45,160 nt of DNA from UBA3263 sp964528425. GTDB lineage: Bacteria > Bacteroidota > Bacteroidia > Bacteroidales > Muribaculaceae. Location of the stretch: the NCBI GenBank assembly GCA_964528425.1, contig CAZGTD010000015.1:1-45160 (forward strand), given 5' to 3'. Of the stretch, positions 32,188 through 39,837 are shown piece by piece (the first letter of the stretch is position 1; the number at the start of each line of letters is the position of its first letter). A program made the position numbers and the translations under genes. The notes beneath the pieces were generated by a model, which saw only the letters and a list, made by a program, of their open reading frames with translations, was not told where the DNA came from and ran no database searches.

Positions 32188-32594
32188 TCTTCGTCGCTGA
32201 TATACTCGCTGAAGGCTTCGGCAAACTCGTCGCCGCGGCTCGGGCGCCCGTTGATAACGTTAACTATCGTTACCTGGGCGTCAACTACCTTGCGGCCGTC
32301 GGCCGCAACAATCCATTGGTGAAACAGAAAGCGGGCCCCCTTCCGGCGAAGGCTTATAAGGCTTTTGAACTCCTCGCCCAGTCCGAGCGATGACAAATAG
32401 TCGATTTCAACGCGTCGAACCACAGGCGACATGTTGCGGCGGCGCATTTCAGCGAATGAAAAGCCCGCAGCGGCACAGAATTCGTGGCGCGTATGTTCCA
32501 GGTAGTTCAGATAGCGCGCATTGTTGACAATGCCTTCGGAGTCAACCTCATAGTCGCGCACTTTCATCGGAAGTTCAAAAGCGGTTCTTTCCAT
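32184..32594 (-). CDS. Acyl-CoA thioesterase, YbgC/4HBT hotdog family
   Basis: This 136-residue hotdog-fold protein has the motif VRDYEVDSEGIVNNARYLNY followed by LEHTRHEF, the family pattern for the catalytic acid and the substrate helix. The rest is YLSSLGLGEEF and a basic strand SLRRKGARFLFHQW. It probably hydrolyses an acyl-CoA or acyl-ACP. The tail after ~residue 120 is acidic. The gene lies between tsaD (26 bp) and dprA (4-bp overlap). Confidence 0.88.
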   Translation of the reverse strand: MERTAFELPMKVRDYEVDSEGIVNNARYLNYLEHTRHEFCAAAGFSFAEMRRRNMSPVVRRVEIDYLSSLGLGEEFKSLISLRRKGARFLFHQWIVAADGRKVVDAQVTIVNVINGRPSRGDEFAEAFSEYISDEE

Positions 32595-32620
32595 TGAAGT
32601 CAGTGGGATTTTAAACGGGG

Positions 32621-33646
32621 TTATACTTGCAGCCGCGCGAACGGAGCGGCATCGATGTTGCCGAATTCGCCGCGGCGGAATTTAAACGCGCCGGCAATGC
32701 CGACCATTGCGGCATTATCGGTTGTGAACTTCCGCTGTGGAATCCATGCTTTCAGTCCATGGGCCGAGCAGAAGTCGGCAACCGCCCGGCGCACGCCGGA
32801 GTTGGCTGAAACGCCTCCGCCTATGGCCACGGCTTTGACGCCGGTCTGCTTCACGGCCAGTTCGAGCTTGGCCATCAGGGTCTCGATGATTGCGCGCTGA
32901 ATCGAAGCGGCCAGGTCGGCAAGATTATCTTCAATAAAGGTTGGCGATTGCTTCAGGCCGTCGCGTACGGTGTAGAGAAACGATGTTTTCAAGCCGCTGA
33001 AGCTGTAGTCGAGCCCCGGAATGCGTGGCTTGGCAAAATTAAAGGCCTTTGGATTTCCTTCGGCAGCCAGCCGGTCGATATGGGGGCCGCCGGGGTAGGG
33101 AAGTCCCATAACTTTAGCACATTTATCGAAAGCTTCGCCGGCGGCATCGTCGATTGTGCGCCCCAGAATTTCCATATCAGAGTCGGAGCGAACAATAATA
33201 AGCTGGGAATTACCTCCCGAAATCAGAAGGGCCAGATAGGGAAATTCGGGCACTTCATCGTCGGGGTCTTCGCGAACGAAGTGGCTCAAAACATGGCCAT
33301 GAAGGTGGTTGACGTCGATCAGCGGAATGCCGAGGCCGAGAGCCAGCCCCTTTGCAAAGGAGGTGCCGACAAGAAGGGAGCCGAGCAGCCCCGGGCCGCG
33401 CGTGTAGGCGATTGCCGAGAGCTGCGACTTGTCAACCCCGGCGCGCCGCAGAGCGGTGTCGACCACCGGCACGATGTTTTGCTGGTGGGCGCGCGATGCC
33501 AGTTCCGGCACCACACCTCCGTATTCCTCATGGACAGATTGCGAGGCAATTACGTTCGACAGCAACAGTCCGTTGCGGATAACGGCGGCCGAAGTGTCGT
33601 CACACGACGATTCGATTGCAAGAATTATTTCGTCCGGTCGGTTCAT
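32621..33646 (-). CDS. tsaD: tRNA N6-adenosine threonylcarbamoyltransferase TsaD
   Basis: This 341-residue ASKHA-fold enzyme begins with AIESSCDDTSAAVI and contains YTRGPGLLGSLLVGTSFAKG and the iron-binding HxxxH (H114, H118 in DVNHLHGHVL). SNSxxN-like AIGGGVSANSGVRRAV and IPQRKFTTDNAAMVG are also present. It transfers the threonylcarbamoyl group to A37 of ANN-decoding tRNAs with TsaB and TsaE, which are not in this window. The start overlaps the trpS stop by 4 bp. Confidence 0.97.
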   Translation of the reverse strand: MNRPDEIILAIESSCDDTSAAVIRNGLLLSNVIASQSVHEEYGGVVPELASRAHQQNIVPVVDTALRRAGVDKSQLSAIAYTRGPGLLGSLLVGTSFAKGLALGLGIPLIDVNHLHGHVLSHFVREDPDDEVPEFPYLALLISGGNSQLIIVRSDSDMEILGRTIDDAAGEAFDKCAKVMGLPYPGGPHIDRLAAEGNPKAFNFAKPRIPGLDYSFSGLKTSFLYTVRDGLKQSPTFIEDNLADLAASIQRAIIETLMAKLELAVKQTGVKAVAIGGGVSANSGVRRAVADFCSAHGLKAWIPQRKFTTDNAAMVGIAGAFKFRRGEFGNIDAAPFARLQV

Positions 33647-34728
33647 TTGCGGAAGCGTGCGGCCTGCGAGGAAATCAGTTCGTTGTCGTCGAAATAGTTG
33701 ATGTGCATTGCGCGGCGCACTTCGTCGAGGGTTTGAGCGGCGGTCCGGCGGGCTTTCTCGGAGCCTTTGCGCAGAATTTCGTATACTTCGGGGATATTCT
33801 GCTCAAAATATTGCCGGCGCTCACGAATGGGAGTAAGGAGTTCTTCGAGAATGTTGATAAGCAGCTTCTTGACTGTGCCGTCGCCGAGTCCTCCGCGGGT
33901 ATAGTGAGCCTTGAGTTCGTCGAGGTTGGCGTAGTCGGGCAGATATTTCGCGAAATGTTCATCGCGGCAGAATGCGTCGAGATAGATAAACGGCGCGTTG
34001 CCTTCAAGATGTCCGGGCGAGTCGATTGTCAGGTGCTCCGGGTCAGTATACATGCTGTTAACCTTCTTCTTAACCTCTTTCGGCGAGTCGGAAAGGTAGA
34101 TGCAGTTGCCGAGGCTCTTGCTCATTTTGGCTTTGCCGTCGGTTCCGGGCAGACGCATGCAGGCGGCATTGTCGGGCAGCAGTATTTCGGGCTCAACGAG
34201 TGTGGGACCGTAGATATGGTTGAAGCGGTTGACTATTTCGCGGGTAAGTTCAATCATGGGCGCCTGATCTTCGCCTACGGGAACCGTTGTGGCCTTGAAG
34301 GCGGTAATGTCCGATGCCTGGCTGATGGGGTAGCAGAAGAACCCGACGGGTATCGACTGCTCGAAATTGCGCATCTTGATTTCGGTCTTTACGGTGGGAT
34401 TGCGCTGAACGCGGCTTACGCTGACGAGGTTCATGTAGTAAAACGCCAGTTCGCAGAGTTCGGGAACCTGTGTTTGCACGAAAATAGTTGTTTTCGTCGG
34501 GTCTATGCCCACCGAAAGATAGTCCAGGGCAACTTCAATTACGTTCTGGCGCACCTTTTCCGGATTGTCGGCATTGTCGGTCAGGGCCTGAGCGTCGGCA
34601 ATCATAACGAAAATTTTGTCAAACAGACCGGTGTTCTGCAGTTCGACGCGGCGGCGCAGCGAACCGACAAAGTGGCCGAGATGGAGTTTGCCGGTAGGAC
34701 GGTCGCCTGTAAGGATTATTTTTTCCAT
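33643..34728 (-). CDS. trpS: Tryptophanyl-tRNA synthetase
   Basis: This 361-residue class I synthetase has HIGH-type HLGH (H16-H19 in TGKLHLGHFVGSL) and KMSKS in GKAKMSKSLGNCIYLS. It lacks the zinc domain of some forms. It joins Trp to tRNA(Trp). An upstream in-frame ATG (34989) would add 87 basic residues that are antisense-like translation of the helicase gene, so ATG 34728 was used. It lies 17 bp after the helicase gene. Confidence 0.96.
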   Translation of the reverse strand: MEKIILTGDRPTGKLHLGHFVGSLRRRVELQNTGLFDKIFVMIADAQALTDNADNPEKVRQNVIEVALDYLSVGIDPTKTTIFVQTQVPELCELAFYYMNLVSVSRVQRNPTVKTEIKMRNFEQSIPVGFFCYPISQASDITAFKATTVPVGEDQAPMIELTREIVNRFNHIYGPTLVEPEILLPDNAACMRLPGTDGKAKMSKSLGNCIYLSDSPKEVKKKVNSMYTDPEHLTIDSPGHLEGNAPFIYLDAFCRDEHFAKYLPDYANLDELKAHYTRGGLGDGTVKKLLINILEELLTPIRERRQYFEQNIPEVYEILRKGSEKARRTAAQTLDEVRRAMHINYFDDNELISSQAARFRK

Positions 34729-34745
34729 TATATCTTTGAAGGAGA

Positions 34746-36059
34746 TTAGTTTAGAATTGTTACGCGGACTTTTTTGCCTTTTATTCGTCCTGCGGATAGA
34801 GTTTGGGCCAGGGCTGCGGTGTCGGCGCCGGTGATGGCCACCAGGGCACGGTGGTCGTGGAGCGCTATGGGGCCGATTTGGTCGGCGGCGAGACCTCCGG
34901 GACCGGTCAGCGCACCGACAATGTCGCCTTTCGACAGTTTTTCCTTTCGCCCGCTGTGGAAGTAGAGTGTGCGGCAGGGCCGGGCCCACTGCTGCGGCTC
35001 AACATGGGCGAACGAAATCGGGTTTACGCCCGCGGGGGCCTCTTCTTTTGGACCGATGAGGTAGTAAACCTCACCCTCGGCGCCCATGCGTCCGGCGCGG
35101 CCGTTGCGGTGGGTGAGGGTCTCGACGGTAAGGGGCAGATGGTAGTGAACAACGTTGCGCACCTGCGGAATGTCGAGGCCGCGGGCTGCCAGGTCGGTGG
35201 CTACCAGTATCGGGGCGGAGCCGTTGGTAAAGACGTCGACTGCCGTTTCGCGGTCGTGCTGGTCGAGAGCCCCATGGTAGAGTGCGGCCGGAAAGCCGGC
35301 TTTTTTCAGGAAATCGTAGACTCGCTCGGCGCTTTCGCGATGGTTAACGAACACTATTGTGCGCTCTTGGGGCAGGCGAAGCAGAAGATTTTTTAAGGTG
35401 TCGAGCTTGTCGGCGTCGTCGCTGGCAACCGCATATTCCTTCAGCTTCGGCTGCTCGGCCGATCCGTCGGTAAAATCGAGTGTCTGAAGCCCGCGGGCCG
35501 GCAGCCAGTCAGGCAGTTCGTCCAGGCGCGTGGCCGACGTTAGAATCAGCAGCTGCGGGGCGTGGATTTTGCGGACTATGCGGCGCATTTCGTCCTGAAA
35601 GCCGAGTTCGAGCGATTTGTCGTACTCATCTGTGGCGAGCACCTTTACCCGATAAAGGTCAAGGCGTCCGCGCCCGATATGGTCGAGAATGCGGCCGGGG
35701 GTGCCGACAACCACGTCGGGCACCGCGGCTTCCAGCGAGCGCGTTTCGTCGAGAACGGAGTGCCCCCCGTAGAGCGCCACTATTCTCAGCTGCGGGGCCA
35801 GCGCCGCAAGGGTTTTGGTTATTTGCAGAACCAGTTCGCGGGTGGGGGCAATCACAAGGGCTTCAACGTGGCCGCTATTGCCTCTTACCCGTGGCAGCAG
35901 AGCCAGCGCAAAGGCCAGGGTTTTGCCTGAGCCGGTAGGCGCAATCAGCGCCACCGCTGGTGTTTCGGCCGACAGCCCTGCCATTTTGTGTTGCATCGGG
36001 GTCAGCTGCTCAATGTTGAGCCTCTTGCCCGCATTGCTGATTATCTCCTTTACTTCCAT
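34746..36059 (-). CDS. DEAD-box-family RNA helicase with DEYD motif II (DbpA-like C-terminus)
   Basis: This 437-residue SF2 helicase shows the Q motif (LTPMQ, Q23), motif I APTGSGKT (40-47), Ia APTRELVLQ, Ib GTPGRIL, an atypical motif II DEYD (144-147), III SAT (175-177) and VI HRNGRAGRMG. A C-terminal ~80-residue domain (FHSGRKEKLSKGDIVGALTG, then AQTLSAGRIKGKKVRVTIL) resembles the DbpA RNA-binding domain. It probably remodels rRNA during 50S assembly. The DEYD change and the Gly-Arg-Ala-Gly motif VI are unusual but still fit ATPase activity. Confidence 0.87.
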   Translation of the reverse strand: MEVKEIISNAGKRLNIEQLTPMQHKMAGLSAETPAVALIAPTGSGKTLAFALALLPRVRGNSGHVEALVIAPTRELVLQITKTLAALAPQLRIVALYGGHSVLDETRSLEAAVPDVVVGTPGRILDHIGRGRLDLYRVKVLATDEYDKSLELGFQDEMRRIVRKIHAPQLLILTSATRLDELPDWLPARGLQTLDFTDGSAEQPKLKEYAVASDDADKLDTLKNLLLRLPQERTIVFVNHRESAERVYDFLKKAGFPAALYHGALDQHDRETAVDVFTNGSAPILVATDLAARGLDIPQVRNVVHYHLPLTVETLTHRNGRAGRMGAEGEVYYLIGPKEEAPAGVNPISFAHVEPQQWARPCRTLYFHSGRKEKLSKGDIVGALTGPGGLAADQIGPIALHDHRALVAITGADTAALAQTLSAGRIKGKKVRVTILN

Positions 36060-36071
36060 CCGGATGATAGG

Positions 36072-36437
36072 TTACACGCCGAGAATAATGTTGGCGTCAA
36101 TGTTTAACGACCTGCTCAAGGCTCGGCCCTGTTTAAGGGTCGGCTCTTTTTTGCCTGAGAGGTATTCGCTTATTCTTGATGGGCTTACACCAATGAGTCT
36201 GGCCAAGGCCGTTTGATTTAATCCCATTTCGAACATTCTCAGTTTTATAACATCGGCCAATGAAGGCTCTCCGATGGAATAATGCGCGTCAGCGTAGTCG
36301 GCAACCAGCCCCGACAGTAGGTCGAGTTCTATACTGTTCGGATCTGAAAGGGGTGTGGAGTCGTTAACCAGAGGTAAAAGTTCATCAATGCGACCAAGTG
36401 CCCAGCGGTATTGTTCTTCATTCTCAATCTTTGTCAT
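36072..36437 (-). CDS. XRE-family HTH protein, HigA-type antitoxin without a toxin
   Basis: This 121-residue protein starts MTKIENEEQYRWALGRIDELL, the HigA-like N-terminal part, and has a HTH domain at about 60-115 (MFEMGLNQTALARLIGVSPS, then RISEYLSGKKEPTLKQGRAL). HigA proteins neutralise HigB RNases and repress their own promoter. No HigB gene lies on either side: purM is upstream and the helicase downstream. An earlier ATG at 36464 falls within a palindrome, so 36437 was preferred. It has probably become a free regulator or a remnant. Confidence 0.8.
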   Translation of the reverse strand: MTKIENEEQYRWALGRIDELLPLVNDSTPLSDPNSIELDLLSGLVADYADAHYSIGEPSLADVIKLRMFEMGLNQTALARLIGVSPSRISEYLSGKKEPTLKQGRALSRSLNIDANIILGV

Positions 36438-36443
36438 ATTTAA

Positions 36444-36470
36444 AATCGCTAAATTGTTGAACAATCGATT
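36444..36470. promoter_or_regulatory. Palindrome upstream of the HTH gene (candidate operator)
   Basis: ATTGTT-G-AACAAT (36453-36465) is a perfect 6-bp dyad round one base, flanked by AATCG (36444-36448) and CGATT (36466-36470). It lies 16 bp before the HTH start codon, where a HigA-like repressor would bind. No clean -7 box was found in the surrounding 93-bp gap. Confidence 0.55.
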
Positions 36471-36530
36471 CTCTGAAACAAATATTGCAAAATAATATTT
36501 TACGGTTGTCTCTACAGGCTATGTGTGGGA

Positions 36531-37709
36531 TTAGGCGTCGTAGTCGAAGGTGCCGTGGGGGCCGGTGATGGTGAGGCGGGGCCGGGAGTCGGTGCGCTCC
36601 TCGACGCGGCCGATGATTTGGGCCGGAATGTCGAAGCGGGCGGCAATGTCTATTACGCGCTGAGCGTCCGTCGGGTCAACGTAGACTTCCAGGCGCGTTC
36701 CGCAGTTAAACACCTTGAACATTTCCTGCCAGTCAGTGGCACTTTCGCGCTGAATCAGCTCAAACAGCGGCGGAATCGGCAGCAGATTGTCTTTAACAAC
36801 CTTCAGCTGCGGATCGAGGAAGTGGAGAATCTTGGTTTGGGCGCCTCCCGAGCAGTGAATCATGCCGCGCACCTGCGGGCGCATTTCGTCGAGCATGGCT
36901 TTGACGAAGGGGGCGTAGGTGCGGGTGGGCGAAAGCACGAGTTTGCCTGCGTCGACGCCCTCAATGGCGGTCGGGTCGGTCAGGCGCACCGAACCGCTGT
37001 AGACGAGGTCGGCCGGCGTTGCCGCATCGAAGCTTTCGGGATATTTTTCTGCCAGATAGCGGTTGAAAACGTCATGGCGGGCCGAGGTGAGGCCGTTTGA
37101 GCCCATGCCGCCGTTGTAGGTCGATTCGTAAGAGGCTTTGCCGTATGATGCCAGCCCCACGATAACCTGGCCGGCGGCGATGTTGGCGTTGTTGATAACG
37201 TCGGCTCGTTTCATGCGGCAGGTAACCGTTGAGTCAACGATAATCGTGCGCACCAGGTCGCCAACGTCGGCAGTTTCGCCTCCGGTGGAATGTATGTCGA
37301 TTCCGTGGGCGCGCATTTCGGCCAGTAGCTCTTCGGTGCCGTTGATTATTGCCGCGATGACCTCGCCCGGAATCAGGTGCTTGTTGCGGCCGATGGTGGA
37401 GCTGACGAGTATTCCCGATGTGGCGCCGACGCAAATAAGGTCATCGATATTCATAACCAGAGCGTCTTGCGCAATGCCCTTCCAGACGTTCAGGTCGCCC
37501 GTTTCGCGCCAGTAAACGTAGGCCAGGCTCGATTTGGTGCCGGCGCCGTCGGCGTGCATAATGTTGCAGTAGTCGGGGTCGCCGCCGAGAATATCGGGAA
37601 TTATTTTGCAGAAGGCTTTCGGAAAGAGGCCTTTGTCGATGTTGCGTATTGCGGAGTGAACATCTTCTTTTGTTGCGGAGACTCCGCGCAGGGAATATCT
37701 TTTATCCAC
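36531..37709 (-). CDS. purM: Phosphoribosylformylglycinamidine cyclo-ligase (AIR synthetase)
   Basis: This 392-residue enzyme is the PurM form of Bacteroidota, longer than the ~345 residues in E. coli. Marks include the ATP-binding HADGAGTKSSLAYVYW and VMNIDDLICVGATSG, HSTGGETADVGDLV, and the conserved MIHCSGGAQTKILHFL. It makes aminoimidazole ribonucleotide in purine synthesis. It lies 7 bp after yidC. The C-terminus ends HGTFDYDA. Confidence 0.94.
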   Translation of the reverse strand: MDKRYSLRGVSATKEDVHSAIRNIDKGLFPKAFCKIIPDILGGDPDYCNIMHADGAGTKSSLAYVYWRETGDLNVWKGIAQDALVMNIDDLICVGATSGILVSSTIGRNKHLIPGEVIAAIINGTEELLAEMRAHGIDIHSTGGETADVGDLVRTIIVDSTVTCRMKRADVINNANIAAGQVIVGLASYGKASYESTYNGGMGSNGLTSARHDVFNRYLAEKYPESFDAATPADLVYSGSVRLTDPTAIEGVDAGKLVLSPTRTYAPFVKAMLDEMRPQVRGMIHCSGGAQTKILHFLDPQLKVVKDNLLPIPPLFELIQRESATDWQEMFKVFNCGTRLEVYVDPTDAQRVIDIAARFDIPAQIIGRVEERTDSRPRLTITGPHGTFDYDA

Positions 37710-37716
37710 GTCAGGT

Positions 37717-39837
37717 TTATTTTTTCTTGTTTTTACCTTGAGCTTGTTCGCGCATCAGTTGTTGCTGCTGGCGCTGGGCGGCCTCCATGCGGGCGAGCCA
37801 GCCCGATTTCTTTTTGGGCTTTTTGGCGTTGGCGGCCATTTCGGCGCGCACTTTGTCTTCGTCGATAACCCAGTGGCGGATGGCGTAGGTCTGCAGAATG
37901 GTCAGCAGCAGGAACACGAAGTAGTAGTAGCTCAGGCCCGAGGGGTAGTTGTTGAACAGGAACAGGAACATCAGCGGCATGGCGTAGGTCATCAGCTTCA
38001 TGCCCGGCATGGAGTTGCCGCCCGGCTGCGAATCCATCATAACCTTAGAGTAGATGATGTTGGTTGCGGTCATCAGCAGGCAGAACAGGCTCAGGTGATA
38101 GTCAAAGAGCCATGAGATAATCGGAATATTCGCCGTCCATGAGATTATGGCGTCGGGGGCGGCAAGGTCTTTGGCCCAGAGGAACTGCTGGCCGCGGAGT
38201 TCTATGCAGCTGGGGAAGAAGGAGAACATGGCAACCAGAATTGGCATCTGCAGCAACATCGGCAGGCAGCCTCCCATCGGATTGACGCCGGCTTTGGTGT
38301 AGAGCTCCATGGTTTTCTGGCTCTTTTTCATCGCATCTTCGGGAGCGGAATATTTTTCGTTGATGGCCTTGATTTCAGGGGCCAGCAGGCGCATTTTGGC
38401 TTGCGAGCGGTAGGTTTTGTAGGTAAACGGATAGAGAACCACCTTAATCAGGAACGCAAGCAGCAGAATAATGATGCCGTAGTTGACGATATATTTGCTC
38501 AGGAAGCCAAACACGGGAATAATAACTCCGGTGTTGATCCAGCGGAACAGGCTCCAGCCCAGCGGAATAACGCGCGTCAGGTCGAGATGGCCTTCGGAGT
38601 CAACGCGGTCCATGTCGCGCAGCTCCGCATAGAGGTTCGGTCCCAGATAGAAATTGAAGCCGGCAACTTCTTCGCGCGAGGTGGAGTAGTTGACCTGGGC
38701 GGTGGTGGTCATGGCCTTCAGGAAGGTGAGGTTGTCCGACAGGTCTTCGCTAACGATTTTCGAGCCGGCATTGAAGGTTTCGTCGGCAATCAGTATGGAG
38801 CTGAAGAACTGGTTTTTGTAGCCGAACCATTTAACGGGCACATCAACCGTTTTGGCGGCGTCTTTCTGTTCCGACAGGTTCTCTACGTCGTCGCCGGCCT
38901 CTTTATAGTAAAGGGCGGAGTTGCGCTGCTCATAAACGCGTCCGCGTTCAAAGCGGGCCATTTTCTGGTGCCAGTTGAACTCCATGGTTGTTACTCCGGC
39001 GGGCACCACTCCGGCCGACTGCATGGCGTGTTGAACAACGTCCATCTTCACCCGGTAGCCATCGGCTTCGGGCAGGGTGTAGCGTATGCCCCACCAGGCG
39101 CCGGCACCGAGGTCGAGCTTCATCAGCAGCGTCGAGTCGTTTTCCATCACCGGGGTGAAATAGAATTGCGACGACTCGAATTTTTCACTATCGGAGCGCA
39201 GGGTAAACGAATAGGAGTTGGTGTCGGCCTGCCATAGCTGAATCTTGGTGGTGTCGTCGGGGTTGATATAGCAGTCGTAGTTTTTCAGGATAACGTTGCT
39301 GATCTGGCCGCCTCGGCTCGAAAATTCGAGGGCTATGACGTCGTTTTCCATGCCGATAACCGTGTCGGTGCCACTCAGGTGCGATGCAAAGTTGCGGTAG
39401 CGCTGCAAATCTGAAATCGCGCTCTTGAGCGCACGGGCGGCATTTGCGCGGGTCAGCTGGTCGGCGTCGGCGCTGTTTGCAATAACGTCGTTAACGTCAA
39501 TAGTGCCGTTGGCGGTTTTGATTACGCCGGCAATAGTCGAGTCGTTTTCGAGGATGAGTTCGTAAGAGTCGGTGCTTACGCCGCGCACGCCGTTGGCCAT
39601 TTCGCGGCCATAGAGGGCCAGGCCGTTGCGCAGGGCGGCTTTGTCGGCCGCGGTGATTTCGGGAATGGTCAGGGCCTCCTGGCGGGCGCTTTCTTCGCGC
39701 CGCAGCGAATCGGCGCGCTGCTCCTGCTGCTCCTTGCGGGCTTGCTCGATTTGTTCGGCCGAGGGCTTGTTGAGCCACATGAAGCCGAATATGATTGCGC
39801 CCATGAGCAGGACGCCGGTCAATGTGTTTTTATCCAT
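37717..39837 (-). CDS. yidC: Membrane protein insertase YidC
   Basis: This 706-residue protein has the Gram-negative YidC layout: an N-terminal helix (LTGVLLMGAIIFGFMWL), a long periplasmic beta-sandwich domain (about 110-440) and five C-terminal membrane helices. The core includes YGIIILLLAFLIKVVLYPFTYKTY, GVNPMGGCLPMLLQMPI and YYYFVFLLLTILQTYAIRHW (quoted in parts). The basic tail is Gln/Lys-rich. It inserts membrane proteins alone or with SecYEG. It overlaps the pyrG stop by one base and precedes purM. Confidence 0.96.
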   Translation of the reverse strand: MDKNTLTGVLLMGAIIFGFMWLNKPSAEQIEQARKEQQEQRADSLRREESARQEALTIPEITAADKAALRNGLALYGREMANGVRGVSTDSYELILENDSTIAGVIKTANGTIDVNDVIANSADADQLTRANAARALKSAISDLQRYRNFASHLSGTDTVIGMENDVIALEFSSRGGQISNVILKNYDCYINPDDTTKIQLWQADTNSYSFTLRSDSEKFESSQFYFTPVMENDSTLLMKLDLGAGAWWGIRYTLPEADGYRVKMDVVQHAMQSAGVVPAGVTTMEFNWHQKMARFERGRVYEQRNSALYYKEAGDDVENLSEQKDAAKTVDVPVKWFGYKNQFFSSILIADETFNAGSKIVSEDLSDNLTFLKAMTTTAQVNYSTSREEVAGFNFYLGPNLYAELRDMDRVDSEGHLDLTRVIPLGWSLFRWINTGVIIPVFGFLSKYIVNYGIIILLLAFLIKVVLYPFTYKTYRSQAKMRLLAPEIKAINEKYSAPEDAMKKSQKTMELYTKAGVNPMGGCLPMLLQMPILVAMFSFFPSCIELRGQQFLWAKDLAAPDAIISWTANIPIISWLFDYHLSLFCLLMTATNIIYSKVMMDSQPGGNSMPGMKLMTYAMPLMFLFLFNNYPSGLSYYYFVFLLLTILQTYAIRHWVIDEDKVRAEMAANAKKPKKKSGWLARMEAAQRQQQQLMREQAQGKNKKK

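Noticed and set aside
33616..34749. 377-codon open frame on the + strand opposite trpS
   Set aside because: It is antisense to a clear, motif-complete synthetase and has no family resemblance or promoter.
36438..36530. HigB toxin gene for the HigA-like protein
   Set aside because: The 93-bp gap is too short for a toxin of ~90-100 residues, and purM directly precedes it.
38401..39237. 278-codon open frame on the + strand opposite yidC
   Set aside because: The composition is explained by the codon bias of yidC; there is no start context or motif.
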